DNA of 64,000 nucleotides from Odiellus spinosus. Its lineage: Eukaryota; Arthropoda; Arachnida; Opiliones; Phalangiidae. The stretch is from contig OY987233.1 in assembly GCA_963920705.1 (NCBI GenBank), forward strand, positions 2,091,001-2,155,000, given 5' to 3'. Below are positions 20,781 to 33,998 of the stretch, in pieces. Each line of letters opens with the position of its first letter. Positions within the stretch are counted from its first letter, which is position 1. The position numbers were made by a program, and so were the translations under genes. The notes under the pieces were generated by a model. That model worked only from the letters and a program-made list of their open reading frames with translations, made no database searches and was not told where the DNA came from.

Positions 20781-21574
20781 TTATACAAAAACGTTGTTTT
20801 GCTTCGCACTTCAAAAAAGTGCATTTATAGGTAAGAATTTCAAACCCGTGAAGGGACAGAAATTAATTATCGTTGAGGGAACTATGAAAGTCACAGTCTA
20901 AGAAATCAGAAAGCCATAGTTAAAAAAAATATAATAAATACAAATTTACAAAAAAATTACATATAAATTCGGCCTATCGAAACTTTAAGTTATGTAGATG
21001 TCATTCTATTGTACAATTCACCTTTGGAAATTCTAACTTTTTTCTAGAGTTGAAAAACTCCCATGCGCGGAACGGTACAATAGCAAAATACCAAACAGTT
21101 GCAGCTCGTGTAGTTCTTGTGTGAAGAATTATAATATCTTAGCGAATGTTGCCTTTTGGATGTGGACTCAAGATTAAACATATTTTACCACGGGGTTTAA
21201 ACCACTGTCAAAGTTTAGATGACAATTACTTTTCCCTTCTCCTAGACTCACATGGCGGTGGATTTAATTTTCAGTTTGTAAAAGCAAACACTGACATCTT
21301 TATATTGTTCCCATTCTTTAGCTCTATTTTCTTTAGTGGAAAATATAGAATAGAATGACTTCTGCATAAGTCTCGATAGGCCGAATTTATATGTAATTTT
21401 TTTTTGTAAATTTGTATTTATTTTATTTATTTTAACTATGGCTTTCTGATTTCTTAGACTGTGACTTTCATAGTTCCCTCAACGATAATTAATTTCTGTC
21501 CCTTCACGGGTTTGAAATTCTTACCTATAAATGCACTTTTTTGAAGTGCGAAGCAAAACAACGTTTTTGTATAA
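20781..21574. mobile_element. Long-inverted-repeat (foldback-like) element
   Basis: Arms of about 205 bp (20781-20985 and 21371-21574) are near-perfect inverted copies starting TTATACAAAAACGTTG, with TGCTTCGCACTTC next. The 385-bp centre carries a weak 70-aa frame of unknown meaning. A single related arm occurs at about 60880-60955, and the tip of another at 51518-51543, so this is a dispersed family. No transposase is present. Confidence 0.75.
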
Positions 21575-23558
21575 TTTGTGTTTGCTTTTGGAAAAATTAC
21601 ACAGTTGTAAGACCAATGAACCCGTTTTATTTAGTGGTACGTACTTAAAATAATAAATTTACAAGTTGAAATTTAAATGAATTAATAAATATAAATATTT
21701 TTATTTTGTACAAACTTTATTATTATTTAATGTTAATCTAAATTATGAGCTCGGAATTGGATAACGAATAACTTAGGATATCGATTGACAACTAGGATTT
21801 TTGCAGATATATAAATCTTGGATAAATTGATTGTTAATTTAAAACCACAAATTATATTAAAAAACATATTACATCGATACGAATTATCAAAACATAAAAT
21901 TTTTAACTTGATTAAAAAACAAATTCCACATTTATTCAAACAGATGATGTAAAAATAAAAATATCACGCTTTTCAAAATCTATGATGAATGAAATTGAAT
22001 AATTATATTTCAACCTACATTGGAAAGAACCAACTAAATCACTACATTCTAGCTTCGAGATATCAATTTGGGTTAAAATCCGTGAAGAAACTTGAGTTTA
22101 CAATTTTCTTTTCCGAATGAAAAACTCGAGTATAACGTATCAATTTCGTATAGCAATGAGTACGAATAAAACGTTTGACTATCAGATACGTTAACTCAAA
22201 TAAGAAATGAATATCTTTCGTGAACAGCTAATATCCGATTGACATTCATTTAACCTTATACGAATTCCGAGCTCTGCCTATAACTGTGGTTTAAGATAAA
22301 ATATCCTATAGTGCGTCATGTTTTTTTGAATGGTGATCGCAGCACGTTATCCTATCTTTTTTTAAGTAAATTCAAGGACTTCTATTAATTAAATCAAATA
22401 TATTCCTTAGATCCACCGCATCGCGAAAAAAATTGTACATCATTGCTCTCAGCACAATTGTTCTAGTTTTTAAACTTCAAATAATTTCATTTCACACTGT
22501 TTAATTCAGAAGTGTCTTCGATATAGTTGAATATTGTGAGCTACGTATAAATAAACATCGCCTGCGCCGTGGTTTTAATTTTGTTGGTATACACAGTATA
22601 ATTTTTACTTTCCACTTGGATTTAAAATTTAACCATTAGGATAATTTGCTAGTTTATTCCACGGGAAAACTCCAACTTTATTGTATAATATTTTCACTAT
22701 CGTTTTTATGTTCATTGAATATTTGTGGAATTAAATGTGAGCTTAAATATAATTCCGTAAAAATTTTTCGTTATTAGTTTTTGTTAATTTGAAAATATGC
22801 CCTCGAGCCGCATCCTAAAATTAGATACCCATATTGCCGAAAACCTAAAAATGTAAACAAGAGACCAGTATCCCTTAGTTAAAGGTTTTAAAATAACAAG
22901 TATGTGTGACATTGAAATAAAAACACCTCTATAACAAATATGATTTATTTAGTCAAGCGTAATTCACGCGATGGTTAAAATAAATATTTCCATGTATGCA
23001 ATGATCAGGCTGACGATGTAGAAGTTCTTGCTCAGGGTTCCCACTTCCTCAAAGTCTTGACGCATAGCGCGGTTTTCTAGCAGGCAGGTTTCTTCATAGA
23101 ATGACTTATGCAGATGATAAGTAGATACTGCTGACAATGTGATGGTCGAGTGTTTCATGGCACGCCAGTCAGTTAATGAAGATGAGACGCTATCCTTCCA
23201 CCTTGGAGTTCAAAGTAATGACTAACCAATACTTCCAAGTTGACGTCGAGATATTAAGCAGTCAAATGATATTGTTTCGCTGAATACCTAGCCTTTTATA
23301 CCCAAAGTAGGCAAGATAAAAAACGGGCCCACTAACAAAGAGTGGCCTACTGGGGGAGTGGTGTCCCACCGCCGATTTTTATAAACTAATGAATTAATTA
23401 AATCTGTCTCAGAGTCCATTTTTCTAAGACATTTTGGAAATCTCATCTCTATATATCATTGAGGCTAATGTGAAATACCCTAGTTTATCTACCCTACGGT
23501 ACATCATTCTAATTTTGTTAATAAAACATTATGAACAAAACATTCCGTGCGTTTCTTA
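21575..23558. other. AT-rich intergenic, no gene seen
   Basis: No domain-bearing ORF. A 64-aa minus frame at 22964-23158 has no recognisable feature apart from a hydrophobic end. Confidence 0.5.
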
Positions 23559-23910
23559 GATATAGAGACTAAAAAAATAGTTTCCTTATTCCGTCTTTCG
23601 CTTTGACTAAAAAAAAAGTTTCCTTATTCCGTCTTTCGCTTTAACGTTATCTAAAGTTTTTGTTATCTCAGTCGTAGTATTCAACATCAGAAAAGTATAA
23701 AAAATATAGAACACCCCAACATTTCTCTCTCTCTCGAATGCAAACTCTGAATGAAACGCCGTCTTTCACGGGGCTTCAACGTTATCTATAAAGCTTTTGT
23801 TATCTCAGTCGAAGTATTCATCAGAAAAATATAGAGTACCCCCATGATCCTAACATATTTTTCTCTCTCGAATGCAAAATCTCAATGAAACGGACTCGCG
23901 GTCGGAAGAA
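23559..23910. repeat. Two nested local tandem duplications
   Basis: TTTCCTTATTCCGTCTTTCG occurs twice about 39 bp apart (near 23581 and 23619). Then a unit of about 130 bp (AACGTTATCTA...TTGTTATCTCAGTCG...TCTCTCTCGAATGCAAA) is present twice, from about 23643 and 23779. The end of the second (AATGAAACGGACTCGCGGTC) is related, inverted, to 5896-5914. No coding signal. Confidence 0.6.
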
Positions 23911-24004
23911 GAAGAAGAAGAATATCTCAGTTATCAATATGACAAAGAATTCCACCTCATATGGTTAATTTCCATAAACGTTTCTGATGAAATTGTGAGA
24001 GACC

Positions 24005-24012
24005 TATAAATA
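24005..24012 (+). promoter_or_regulatory. TATA-box candidate upstream of beta-galactosidase
   Basis: TATAAATA about 300 bp before the ATG of the GH35 gene. It is followed directly by a perfect 10-bp hairpin (AAAACAGGCC, loop GGCAC, 24012-24036). TCAGT initiator-like words occur farther downstream (near 24096 and 24127), so spacing is not ideal. Candidate only. Confidence 0.3.
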
Positions 24013-24311
24013 AAACAGGCCGGCACGGCCTGTTTTTAATGATGACTTTTCCCTCGTGATTAGAAAAAGCTGGTTCTAAATTCCTCGCAGTTTATCAGTA
24101 CAGCCGTAACTTTTATCTGCCGTATCTGTCAGTCACGTTTAGGAAATGACACTGGTTTCTCTACTCTGGAATATAATGGTGAGTGTTGGTCCGCTATACA
24201 ATTACGAGTTCTATCACGTGGCAGCGTGTACATGTACCACTCGTAAGCTGAAAAAACATTATCTATCCAACGCGTTAACACGAATTTAATCGACTCACTT
24301 AAGCGTTAGTG

Positions 24312-27300
24312 ATGAGGTTTATAAATTTACTACCGTCAATCCTATTTCTCTGGATATTTCTATCTGAAGCGGAATTTATCGTACAGCCGCCATCGTTTAA
24401 AGTAGACGTGTCAACCGCAACGTTCCTGAAAGACGGCTTGCCTTTCCGGTACGTCGGTGGATGTTACCATTACTTCCGGTCGACCAAAGACATGTGGCGT
24501 GATATAATGATCAAAATGAAAGAAGGCGGCTTAAATGTTCTTCAAACTTACGTCGAATGGTCGAGTCACGAGCCCGAGCCCGGTGTTTACGATTTCAAGG
24601 ATAATTTGGACGTGGTATCCTTTATCAAATTGGCCGATGAAGTTGGTTTATTGGTAATATTAAGACCGGGTCCTTACATCTGCGCGGAACGTGATCTCGG
24701 TGGTTTACCGTATTGGTTGTTGCGAGAGAAACCGAACATAGTTCTTAGAAGTACAGATGCCGTTTACGTCAAATACGTCAACCAATGGTTCGATGTTTTG
24801 CTACCCATGATGCGACCTCTTTTGTACGAGAACGGTGGGCCAATAATCATGGTACAAATTGAAAACGAGTACGGTCAGTACAACAAATGCGACCACGCTT
24901 ACGTGACACATTTGCGCGATTTAAATATAAAACACTTAGGTGATGAAGTTGTTTTATTTCGAACCAATCTTCCAACAAGAGAGAATTACCAGTGCGACAA
25001 GGTAGACGGTGTTATGGCCTCGGCCGATTTTGGACCTGGAACTAACGTCGAAAAAGCTTTCGAGATTCTCAGAGAAGCTTCGCCAAGGCATCCAGCAACG
25101 GTGTCCGAATTTTACATCGGTTGGATGGATCATTGGTCCGAACCTCACGCGACAGTTAATATGGATGAAATTGTGAAGACTCTTAATGACATATTGAATA
25201 ATAACGGTTCAGTTTGTTTCTATATGTACTACGGTGGCACAAATTTTGCTTTAAGTAACGGGGCCAACGCCCCAAATTACACCGTTCAACCGACTAGTTA
25301 CGACTATGCCGCGCCAATATCAGAAGACGGTGATTTAAGCCATATTTATTATAGGTTAAGGGACACTATCGGGATGCACTTTCCAATCGAATCAATCCCG
25401 GAAAGGAAACCGAGCGCAAAGACTTGGACAGGTCCAGTAAAATTACACGCTACCAGTACATTAATGGAATATATTTCAACTCAAAAAGACGTACAATTAT
25501 TTGAATCCGTTTACCCTAAAACTTTCGAAGCCTTAAGTGTCCGTTCCGGTTTCGTGTCATACGCGACCCGGGTGAAATTCGTTCCCGAAGACCCATCTGT
25601 CTTACAAGTACCGGGTTTAAGAGATAGAGGACTGGTTTTCGTGGACAATGAAATGGTTGGCATCGTTAGCAGAAAAGAAAAAGTGTTTTCTCTTGCCTTG
25701 ACAGTTCGAATTGAACAAGTTATAACAATCGTGGTTGAAAATCAAGGGAGAATCAATTTCGGTTGGGAAATTCACGACCCAAAAGTATTTTTTCATTTTA
25801 TATATATTAAGAATACGCACTTCTCAAATAGAGGCCACTTTATCGGCTGTTTGATAGAGAAAAGACGGAACATCCCTTAAAAATATTCAAACCATTAACT
25901 AAGAACTGGCTCTCTTCATTCATTGGGTAGCGGGACTCCCAGGCTTTGAAACGAACACCCTTTTTTCATCAAAAAAACTTCTAGCTTGTACCTGCACTAC
26001 AGTTTTAAAGCTTAAAAGAAGACAGATTAATTGTGTATAAGTCAACCTCAGGAATTATCAATGATTGATTATCGTGGTTGATACATAAGAACACGTCAGA
26101 AATTTTTTTCTAAATCCATCATCTATATAATTCCTTTTAAAGGTGTGAGAAAAGGAAAAGCAGAAATTTTTTAGCTACAAATTATGCAAGGATGGAATCA
26201 GAGATGTATCCCAAAATTCTTATTGCATAATGAGCTCGTGTACATATAAATATTAGAAGTACGTGAATTCACGAATTCAACAGCTACTTTAAAGCCCTAT
26301 CTAGATTCTTTGGAATAACAAACGGGATGTTCCTTCTATCGTTAATAATATCGCCAAAAACAGTCTCAATTTTACCTGTCCAGCCAAGGAGCGGTACTAG
26401 GGTGGTGCGAACGGTGCGATCACACCGGGCACCGTCATAGCGAAGGCGCCAAAAATGCACAGATACATAGGGGTGCCGAAAATACCACGATATATATATA
26501 TATATATATAGGGAGAGACCTTGCACCACTTGAAAAACTTGCTAGGGCCGCCCCTGGTTGGAATCTAGTTTTACCAGAGTTAATAGAATACATGGTTGGC
26601 AACTAGAATATTTTACTTGCGAGTGTTTTCGATTATTATTAGATATCGTCTCGATCAGACGTCAAGAATTTGATAAATTCAATTTAGTTTATTTCAGATA
26701 ACAGTCAATGTAGGTATAGACCGAGTAAGAAAGACATGCCACCTTCTTTTGTCAATCGCCACTTATGTCATCTAGCAGCCAAAAACTTGCAAAAAAGAAT
26801 CCGATGAGTTATTGTACAACATTTTTTATCGTAAATTAATTGAACACGACATTTCTTGCTTTTCAACATAAAAACAATACAAATACGTCTTGTCTCGTGT
26901 ATGTATTCTCTACTTGCTCTATACCTAACGTAAAATAATTTTAATTGTACGTTACCCCTAAATGGCTACTTTCACCCTCGCAGTCCTTTCCCATGTTAAA
27001 ATGATCTAGTTCCCCAAGCATGTATTCTATTAACTCTGGTTTTACTAGTCTACAAGCCCAATTATTGTTAAACCTTTTTTTTTTCACAAGACAACACGAC
27101 ACTTCTAAGAAATATGTATTTATCAAATAATAACGAGTAGCTGATTAACTTTCCGGATAATGAAGAATTAACTTCATTAATTAACTTTAATGAATTTAAA
27201 TTTCTTAAGAGGTGCCGTCTTTCCTTTGAAAAATAATATTAATATTTAGAATCTTGGTTCGTTCCAAGATTACTATTGAGTATGAAGTATGGAACTGTAA

Positions 27301-28368
27301 ATGACGTTTTCATCGCCTAGAACAACAAGACATGCTTGGAAGAAACCAATATCTTGGTAAAATCGTATTCACCGGGGTCGCCAAACGGTTGATCGCAATC
27401 GACCGGTCAATCTCGAAAAGTATACGAAGTACTCTTAATATAAAGACTTAGGAATAAGAAAGGTTTGGTTTAGAAGTACATGGCGGGGATCCTTTCTTAG
27501 TTCTTCCTGCCTTTATCCGATTAAATGGAGTCCGTCCTTGGACTCACGGAACAATTAATTTTGGTTTTAGAATAGGAATGTAGAAGCGTGAAAATTCTTC
27601 AAAATTTAGAGAAAAATAAGATTAAATTGGTTTCGAAAATAAAATTAATCATTTTCCTCGAGCTAAAGTACTATAAAATGCTTAACGTTCTTTTACTTGA
27701 TCGCCAGACAAAGAGAGTTTGCTTATAATCTAAAGTTCCATACTTCATATCAGTTCACTCTTGAACAAACTTATTTAAATATTTTCGCACTTCAGGGTCT
27801 TATCGAAAACGTCACGTTAAATGGCCAATTATTAAGAAACTGGACGATGATACCGGTTCCATTGAGCAACATAATAGAAATACAACAGCTGAATGCAAAG
27901 TTAAACGAAACTTACGGTTTCCAACCAAAGTTTTATTCCGGAAAATTTGTCTTGTCGAAAAATGCTAAAAAAGGAGCATCAACATTTCTGGACCCATCCG
28001 GTTTTTATCGCGGTATCGCGTTTTTAAATGGTTTTAATTTGGGTAGATACTGGCCAATCGCAGGCCCCCAAGTTACTCTTTTTGTTCCCGCCGTTGTATT
28101 GAAACCGTATCCTGATGAAAATGTCTTGACCCTTCTTGAATTGGAAAAAGCACCCTGCCTTGGACCCGAAAATAAATGTTACGTAACGTTCGTGAAAAAC
28201 TCAATTTTGGACGGGCCAGTTCCATCCTACACCCCAAAAACAATCTACGTTAATTTTTCAGAGCTCTACAATGAGTCCGACAGTGTACCTAGTTTTACTA
28301 TCGAAACAAGTTGCATTTTTATTTTAACATTGTTAACAATATTCATTTGCTTATCTTGGTTAAAGTAA
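24312..28368 (+). CDS. GH35 beta-galactosidase, two exons
   Basis: Glycoside hydrolase family 35 removes terminal beta-galactose from glycoconjugates, usually in the lysosome or outside the cell. Exons 24312-25784 and 27796-28368 join in phase 0 (HDPK|GLIEN) with GTATTT donor and TTCAG acceptor, giving 681 aa. An N-terminal hydrophobic signal peptide (about residues 2-20) precedes the TIM-barrel start (GGCYHYFR). The family signature GGPIIMVQIENEY (about 175-187) holds the acid/base Glu, and the Glu in SEFYIGW (about 266) is the likely nucleophile. The jelly-roll end (FLNGFNLGRYWP) is in exon 2. The last about 20 residues are strongly hydrophobic, suggesting a C-terminal membrane segment or GPI-type signal. 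The ATG at 24312 is the first in frame. AATAAA occurs at 28795. Specificity for beta-galactosidase over other GH35 activities is inferred. Confidence 0.93.
25785..27795 (+). other. Beta-galactosidase intron with repeat fragments
   Basis: A 2.0-kb intron. Around 26385-26560 lies a GC-richer stretch, GCGGTACTAGGGTGGTGC at the left and GCACCAC...GCTAGGGCCGC at the right in partly inverse arrangement, interrupted by an (AT)n run (26492-26509). This looks like a short repeat element. No other gene is supported in the intron. Confidence 0.6.
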
Positions 28369-30851
28369 GAATTGAGCAAGAAAACAAGCCTTTTTGCGTT
28401 GATGGACAGGTGTTGCCTTCAGCAAGTGTCCGTCTGCTGTGTATGTATGTTTGTTTCCCATCATAATCGCAGTGTACGTGTGTCTCATATTGTTTGTGGT
28501 ATTCACTATGTATGTGTTGGTGTTGTTCGCGGTGTTCGAAATGTTAGCAATATTCTTGCAGGGTTTAAAATTGTAACTCTCTAAGACACCGTTCAGCGTC
28601 TAGTCCACCCCGGGATGATCATGGGGGATCGATTTTACGAAATTGGTTCGAAGGCAAACAGTTGTTTAGTGAACTTTACCAATTAACCAGATTAGTCCAA
28701 AGTTAAGTTCTACCACTTCGTCTTCTCTACGTGGATATCCAGTGATCAAGTCTAATTAAATGGTCTTTCCTAAGACCCTACTATATTTGAAGAAAATAAA
28801 AAATCCGTGAAAGCCTCACTTTAAGCAACTTAATTACGCAATCGCTTGAGAAAGCGCATAGATTTCAAGTGTTTTAAATGTAATTAATACGCAGACGTGC
28901 ATTTTGCACAGATTGAGGCAGGGACGTAGCTTAGACATTTCTAGACGTTCATGCGATGACTTACGAACGTTTTTGATCTCCCCAATTCGAGCAACTTTAA
29001 TTAACGAAAGGTACTGCAAATCCCGAACTTCACGCAAAATCTTAGCCCCCATGCGAGTTTCAAGTGCACGAGATTTCTCGAACAACGTCTATGTGATTTC
29101 GCTTTTAGAAAGATCGACGATTTTTGCCAATTGTCACGTGAATTCGAGAGAAATGTCTAAATGTGGCTTCCCTAGCTCCATCTGCGCACATGTGAGATTT
29201 TCTAGAGAAATACAGTTGCGACGTTTGTGCGCATACAGCTTAAGTGTGGTACGTTCGCAAAGGCGCGACAAATAAAAAAATTAGCCTGTAGGAGCATGTT
29301 CTAACTGGTTTTTAAAACCAATTCTCGCGAGAAGATTAGTTTCTTTCGATGCATATAAAGCTGATTTTCACAAGAACATCAAAAATGGTTTGATTTTTAC
29401 GCTTGTGAGAAATGGTTTCCAACTATAAAATCACTATTCGTTAGCTACACATTCTCCCATTGTTTTGAACTCGATTTTAGGTGTCACAAATACGCTTAGC
29501 CTCCTTTGTATGAATGTCGTTATTATGCTTAACAGTTATTGGGAAATTGAGCTTATTTATTTCAGACATTCGGAGAAATTTTTCAAACAAATGAGTACCT
29601 TCTTCAATGCTTTTGGTCATTCCTCATTTGTTAAAGATAGCTTAAGGTAGCAGCGCGCGTTCTTCGTACGATTTTTTTTCATTTACTCTATATTCAGCCT
29701 TATTGGCAAAATTTATTTCGAAGGTCCATGAGAATGCGCCTTTATATTCTACAAACCATAATAAAATGGCATTTGCAATGTGCATGAAATGCGTCATGTG
29801 ATGTTCATTTTTTATCATGGACACCTGAGTCGATTTCATCGGATTCCAAAAGATCGAACTTTGTCTCAAAAGGTTGAATGTCACATGATCGAAATGATTT
29901 GTTTTTAAGATAGCCTCATTTGATCGAATGGGACCATCACACATGGATCGAAAAACATGTACTTCTCCGGGTCTAGAATTCGGTCCATTTGGAGAAGAAG
30001 CTTTGCTTCAATATCCGGGATGGAATAAAATAAATAAATTTTCGGATATGCAAGAATTATATCTTATAGCGAGCAAAGATCTTATTATCTTAAAATAATT
30101 TAATGGTTAGGTAATATGTGTAAATCACCCAAATTAAATTTAATAAAGCGAATTGCAATTTGTTTTAGTCATATTCATTATGTAAGAATTTTCAGTTTAA
30201 TGGTATCTCGCCGCAACGATTTGGGTTAATTTGTACGAATCTCAAATAATCGAACGTTCTCTCATTGTTAAATCACAAAACTTAATTTATTTAAAAAGAA
30301 AAGCAATTAAAAATCATGTCATTAAGTTTTCTTGTAAAATATCATCATTCACTCGCAGATCACCGCAGCCAGCAGTCATCATCCAGTAACCAGTTGATCC
30401 GCTTTAGTTGACCATGCCATAAGAACCTTCGCAAACTTAGTCAATTTTCAACTTAGCCCCCTTAAAAACTTTAGTAATTTAGCAGTTTTAACTTAGTAAA
30501 ATTTAAACCAGTTATTTTTTTTAATAAAACTTTTTTTTCGTTATCTCTAAATCGTCTTGAGATTCTCTTAATGCGAATCCTACTTTGAACGAGCTAGCAA
30601 CGCACTGTTCCAGAAACGACCTTTGGATATTCAGTAAAATCCCTCATACTCATAGATCGAATTTCATATAAAATAATACATGTTATCATGCTTGACCAAA
30701 GATTTCTTTTCACATCTATTCATATGTTAACATTAATAATAAGTATTCATAATTATATTTAAAATTATATTATGACCAAACTAAAAAGTAAAAATAGCTA
30801 ACTTAACCTATCTTATTCGAACCTAACAACGTTACCCAGCCTAATACCCTT
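28369..30851. other. Intergenic, no gene supported
   Basis: The 123-aa frame at 28904-29275 and the 100-aa minus frame at 29642-29944 show no domain. Between about 28913 and 29190 there is an imperfect inverted repeat (GCTTAGACATTTCTAG versus GAGAAATGTCTAAATG), perhaps an old palindromic element. Confidence 0.5.
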
Positions 30852-30991
30852 TTCAGACGAGGCGTAACTAACCGGTTTAATCAGATTTAACCGATGTTTA
30901 ATCTCAATTAACCGATGTTTATAGAACTGAGAAGGTTACGTAAACCTCGGTTAAATCTTTTTAAACCCCGGCTAATTACGCCTCGTCTGAA
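30852..30991. mobile_element. 140-bp MITE-like element, TTCAGACGAGGCGTAA ends
   Basis: TTCAGACGAGGCGTAACTA at the left is mirrored by the inverse of TTCAGACGAGGCGTAATTA at the right; arms continue through AGATTTAACCGA for about 45-50 bp. Relatives with the same internal words (AACCGAGGTTTA, GGCTAATTA) occur near 39640-39730 and 41200-41220. Target duplication not resolved. Confidence 0.65.
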
Positions 30992-31617
30992 GTTAACTTA
31001 CTTCAACTTAACCAACCTAACGTAACGTAACCCAACCAATCACCATCACGGTATGTAGCCATAAGCGCAGTTGATAAAAGAGCAGTTCCCCTCTGCGCTC
31101 TCCCATAAGAGGGGTGTCTCAAAAGCGCACTTCTCATTTGCCCACTTCCAAAAGAGTGTTTTCGTACAAACGCATTTTCTTATAATTGCGGGTTCTGTTT
31201 TTGGACGTCAACTGCTGAAAAGAACAACAGCAACTCCCCATAAGAGTCTGGGTCCACGTAATGTTAAAAATTTTCTTCAGTTTTATGATAAATTCGTATT
31301 ATATTATTTAATTTAAAGCTAAAATTCGAGCTCACAACTCTAAATTTTGGGAATTACAACGAATGGAAGGTTTCTTCCATAATGTAAAGAATAGGAAGAA
31401 TCTATGACTTCCGTGCCGGATATGAAAGCCTTCCCCCACACGAAAATCTTGAACGGTTATTATTTTAGATTCATAATTATGTTAGGAAAATATTAGGAAA
31501 GAATTATTTTGTAACTGCCACGGGTATAGTGCTGGCGGCAAAATGAAATTCGTATATTTTTGGTCTACTATGCCTCGAAATCCTCGAAAACGCCTGTAGA
31601 AGTGTTCCACTTGTCAA

Positions 31618-33998
31618 TGAATGAATGAATATTTATTGGCTTTCCATTTACTACAAAATGGATCCCTTTTATAGCAGGGAGGAACAATGGTTCGCAAGCG
31701 GTTAACCATGCGGTAACTAATGTTACGCGTTACATAAATCAAAAATAAGAAAACAAAAAATTAATTTTAAATTAAGCTAAGTTAAGTACAAATATCAAAA
31801 GTTCAATCAAGTTGACGCGTGCACGCAGCAGACAGTCTTATAAGCTTTAAGTATATAGTCCGAGATGAGTTTTCAGTTTTCAGGTGTTAAAATTTGGGTT
31901 AATAGTGGTCACAAGTCTAAGGGAACTCCAACGAAGAAGAAGGTCTTTAACCTTGTCAATGATAGTATAATCAACCTGTACAAATCCAAGAAGGCCCGGT
32001 AAATGAGGTGAGTCCATAAACGAAGCAGGGAGACCATTCCTCTCCTGAGAAAGAGCCTGGCAGTGTAATAAAATATGAGGTATATCTTCAACCGGAGCAC
32101 CACAAAGGGGGCAAGCTGGGTCCTCCCCAAATATGTCGGAGAGTCGCGAAGCCGTGGGCAAGGAACCGACGCGAGCGAGAAAATAGAGGTTACTGGCCCG
32201 ACCATTCGAATAAAACCTCTCTACCGATGGACAGTCCTTTGCTCGGTATAGAGAAAGGCTATCATGGCGTTCAACTTCAGCTTTCCAATACGCGGTCGAG
32301 TTCTCCCGGACCGCCCGGCGCACCACATTGCTCCACTCCCGCAACGACTCCACATCACCCCGAGGGTGGCCCTTGCCAAACTTGCAGTCTAAGTGCCATA
32401 TGCGATTAATCCATTTAGTTCTGTGACCCATGGCACGGAGGTACTCGTATACCTGTTTCGCTAGGCAGCTTCTGGACATGAACTTGAGCCGCCCAAGGTA
32501 TAGAAGCTTACTAGACGCCTCGCGTTCGACGAAGGTAGACCAGGCAAGCTCACCTTTGATGGCAGCGTGGGAGGTCATAAAGTTTCCTCCGATTCCAGCT
32601 TTGCCCACCACAAACTGTGCTTGATCGAGGCAACGAGTTGTTTGTTCGGAGAGACACAGAACTTCATTCGAGTACGTCAAGCTTGGAACGGCAACGGACT
32701 TCCATAAGGTACGGGTGACAGTGTACTGGTTGTAGGAATGCGCTCCCTTGTGCTTCACTGCCCCCATGTAACGTCTTGACCTCGTGCGTAAAATCTGCTC
32801 ATGGGAGGCCATGTACGTAGAGGAGTCGTTAAACGTAACGCCCAGATACTCTCCGGAGCTACATCTCTTTATTGGACTCCCCTGGATTGAAAATGTGAAA
32901 TCAGATATCGCAAGAGGGGCTCCCAGATACATGACGAAGCATTTTGATGAGCTGAAGAGAAGACCCATATCCGACGCAAAATCGCCACAAATGTCAAGCA
33001 GATTCTGTAGGGAAGCTTCGCAATCCGAGACGCAAAAAATATCGTCGGCGAAGAAAAGTCCTGGGATTGTAAAGTCCAGAGAAATGTTTGAAGGATGCCG
33101 CAACCGATAACCCAAACCGCTCGCCAACAGACTACGAGCGAGTGGTTCCAGAAAAAGCGCGAAGAGTAGCGGTGAGAGTGGACACCCCTGTTTCAGGCCA
33201 ACGCGACTCACGAGATAATCCGTAGAGATATTTCCAAATAAAAATCTATATTTCGTAACAGAATACAGCGCCGAAATATGCTCTACAAAATTCTTGGGAA
33301 TACCAAGGTCTAAAAGCGTGCTCCAGAGACGTTCCCTGCTAACCGAGTCGTAAGCCTTCTTGAGATCAAGAAACGCGACGTGAAGTTCACGGCCCTCTAT
33401 TCTCGCAGATTCAATTAGTTGCGTAAGGACAAACAAATTGTCAGCGCCGCGTCTTCCACGGCGAAATCCGTTTTGTAGTTCTCCAAGGATAGCGTGACTT
33501 TCAACATACGTTTCGAGACGGTGCTTGAGTAATGACATATAGAGCTTCGAAAGGCACTGAGAGAGGGCAATGGGACGATAATTGTCTAGTTCCTGCGGAT
33601 CTTTTGTACCTCCTTTAAATAATAAACGAATGTCAGTTAAAGACCAAGACTCGGGTATGTCATTTGTAGTTAGAACGGTGTTGAAGAGGTGACAGAGGGC
33701 AAAACGAGCTGCAGGACCGAGGGCGCGTAATAGTTCATTTGTTATCTGGTCTTCCCCAGCCGCTTTACCAGTAGGTAGACGCCGAATAGTTTCATTTAAC
33801 TCATGAACGGTTATATCTTCAGAAAGGGTCGAATCCAGATTTAACAAAGGGGCTACGACTCGGAATTGAGGCGATGTCAATGAAGTGTGTCGCGCGTGGA
33901 GAGCTTCCTCTTCCATGGTAGCAAATTCTTCCAAACGGTTTTGCACCTCTATGGGTGATTCCAGAACGTTTAAACCCGAAGCGTCCTTGATCGCGAGA
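31618..33998 (-). mobile_element. 5'-truncated non-LTR retrotransposon in left arm of copy B
   Basis: Comparison with the uninterrupted sequence at 2466 and 37825 places the insertion exactly between TTGTCAA and GCATTCATG. The 3' end (left on the plus strand) is a short TGAA/ATTC simple-repeat tail rather than poly(A). The 5' end is cut within the polyprotein: the apurinic endonuclease and ORF1 are absent. No target-site duplication is visible. The clade was not determined. Confidence 0.85.

Noticed and set aside
24012-24036. Perfect hairpin AAAACAGGCC/GGCCTGTTTT as a terminator
   Set aside because: It resembles a bacterial terminator, but the context is eukaryotic and it lies upstream of a gene; noted only beside the TATA candidate.
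28904-29275. 123-aa plus-strand frame
   Set aside because: No domain, basic and low-information composition, lies over an imperfect inverted repeat; no splice context.
29642-29944. 100-aa minus-strand frame
   Set aside because: No recognisable domain, no signal or membrane segment pattern, and no homologous copy in the window.
31909-32205. 98-aa minus-strand frame overlapping the RT
   Set aside because: Alternative frame of the non-LTR polyprotein.
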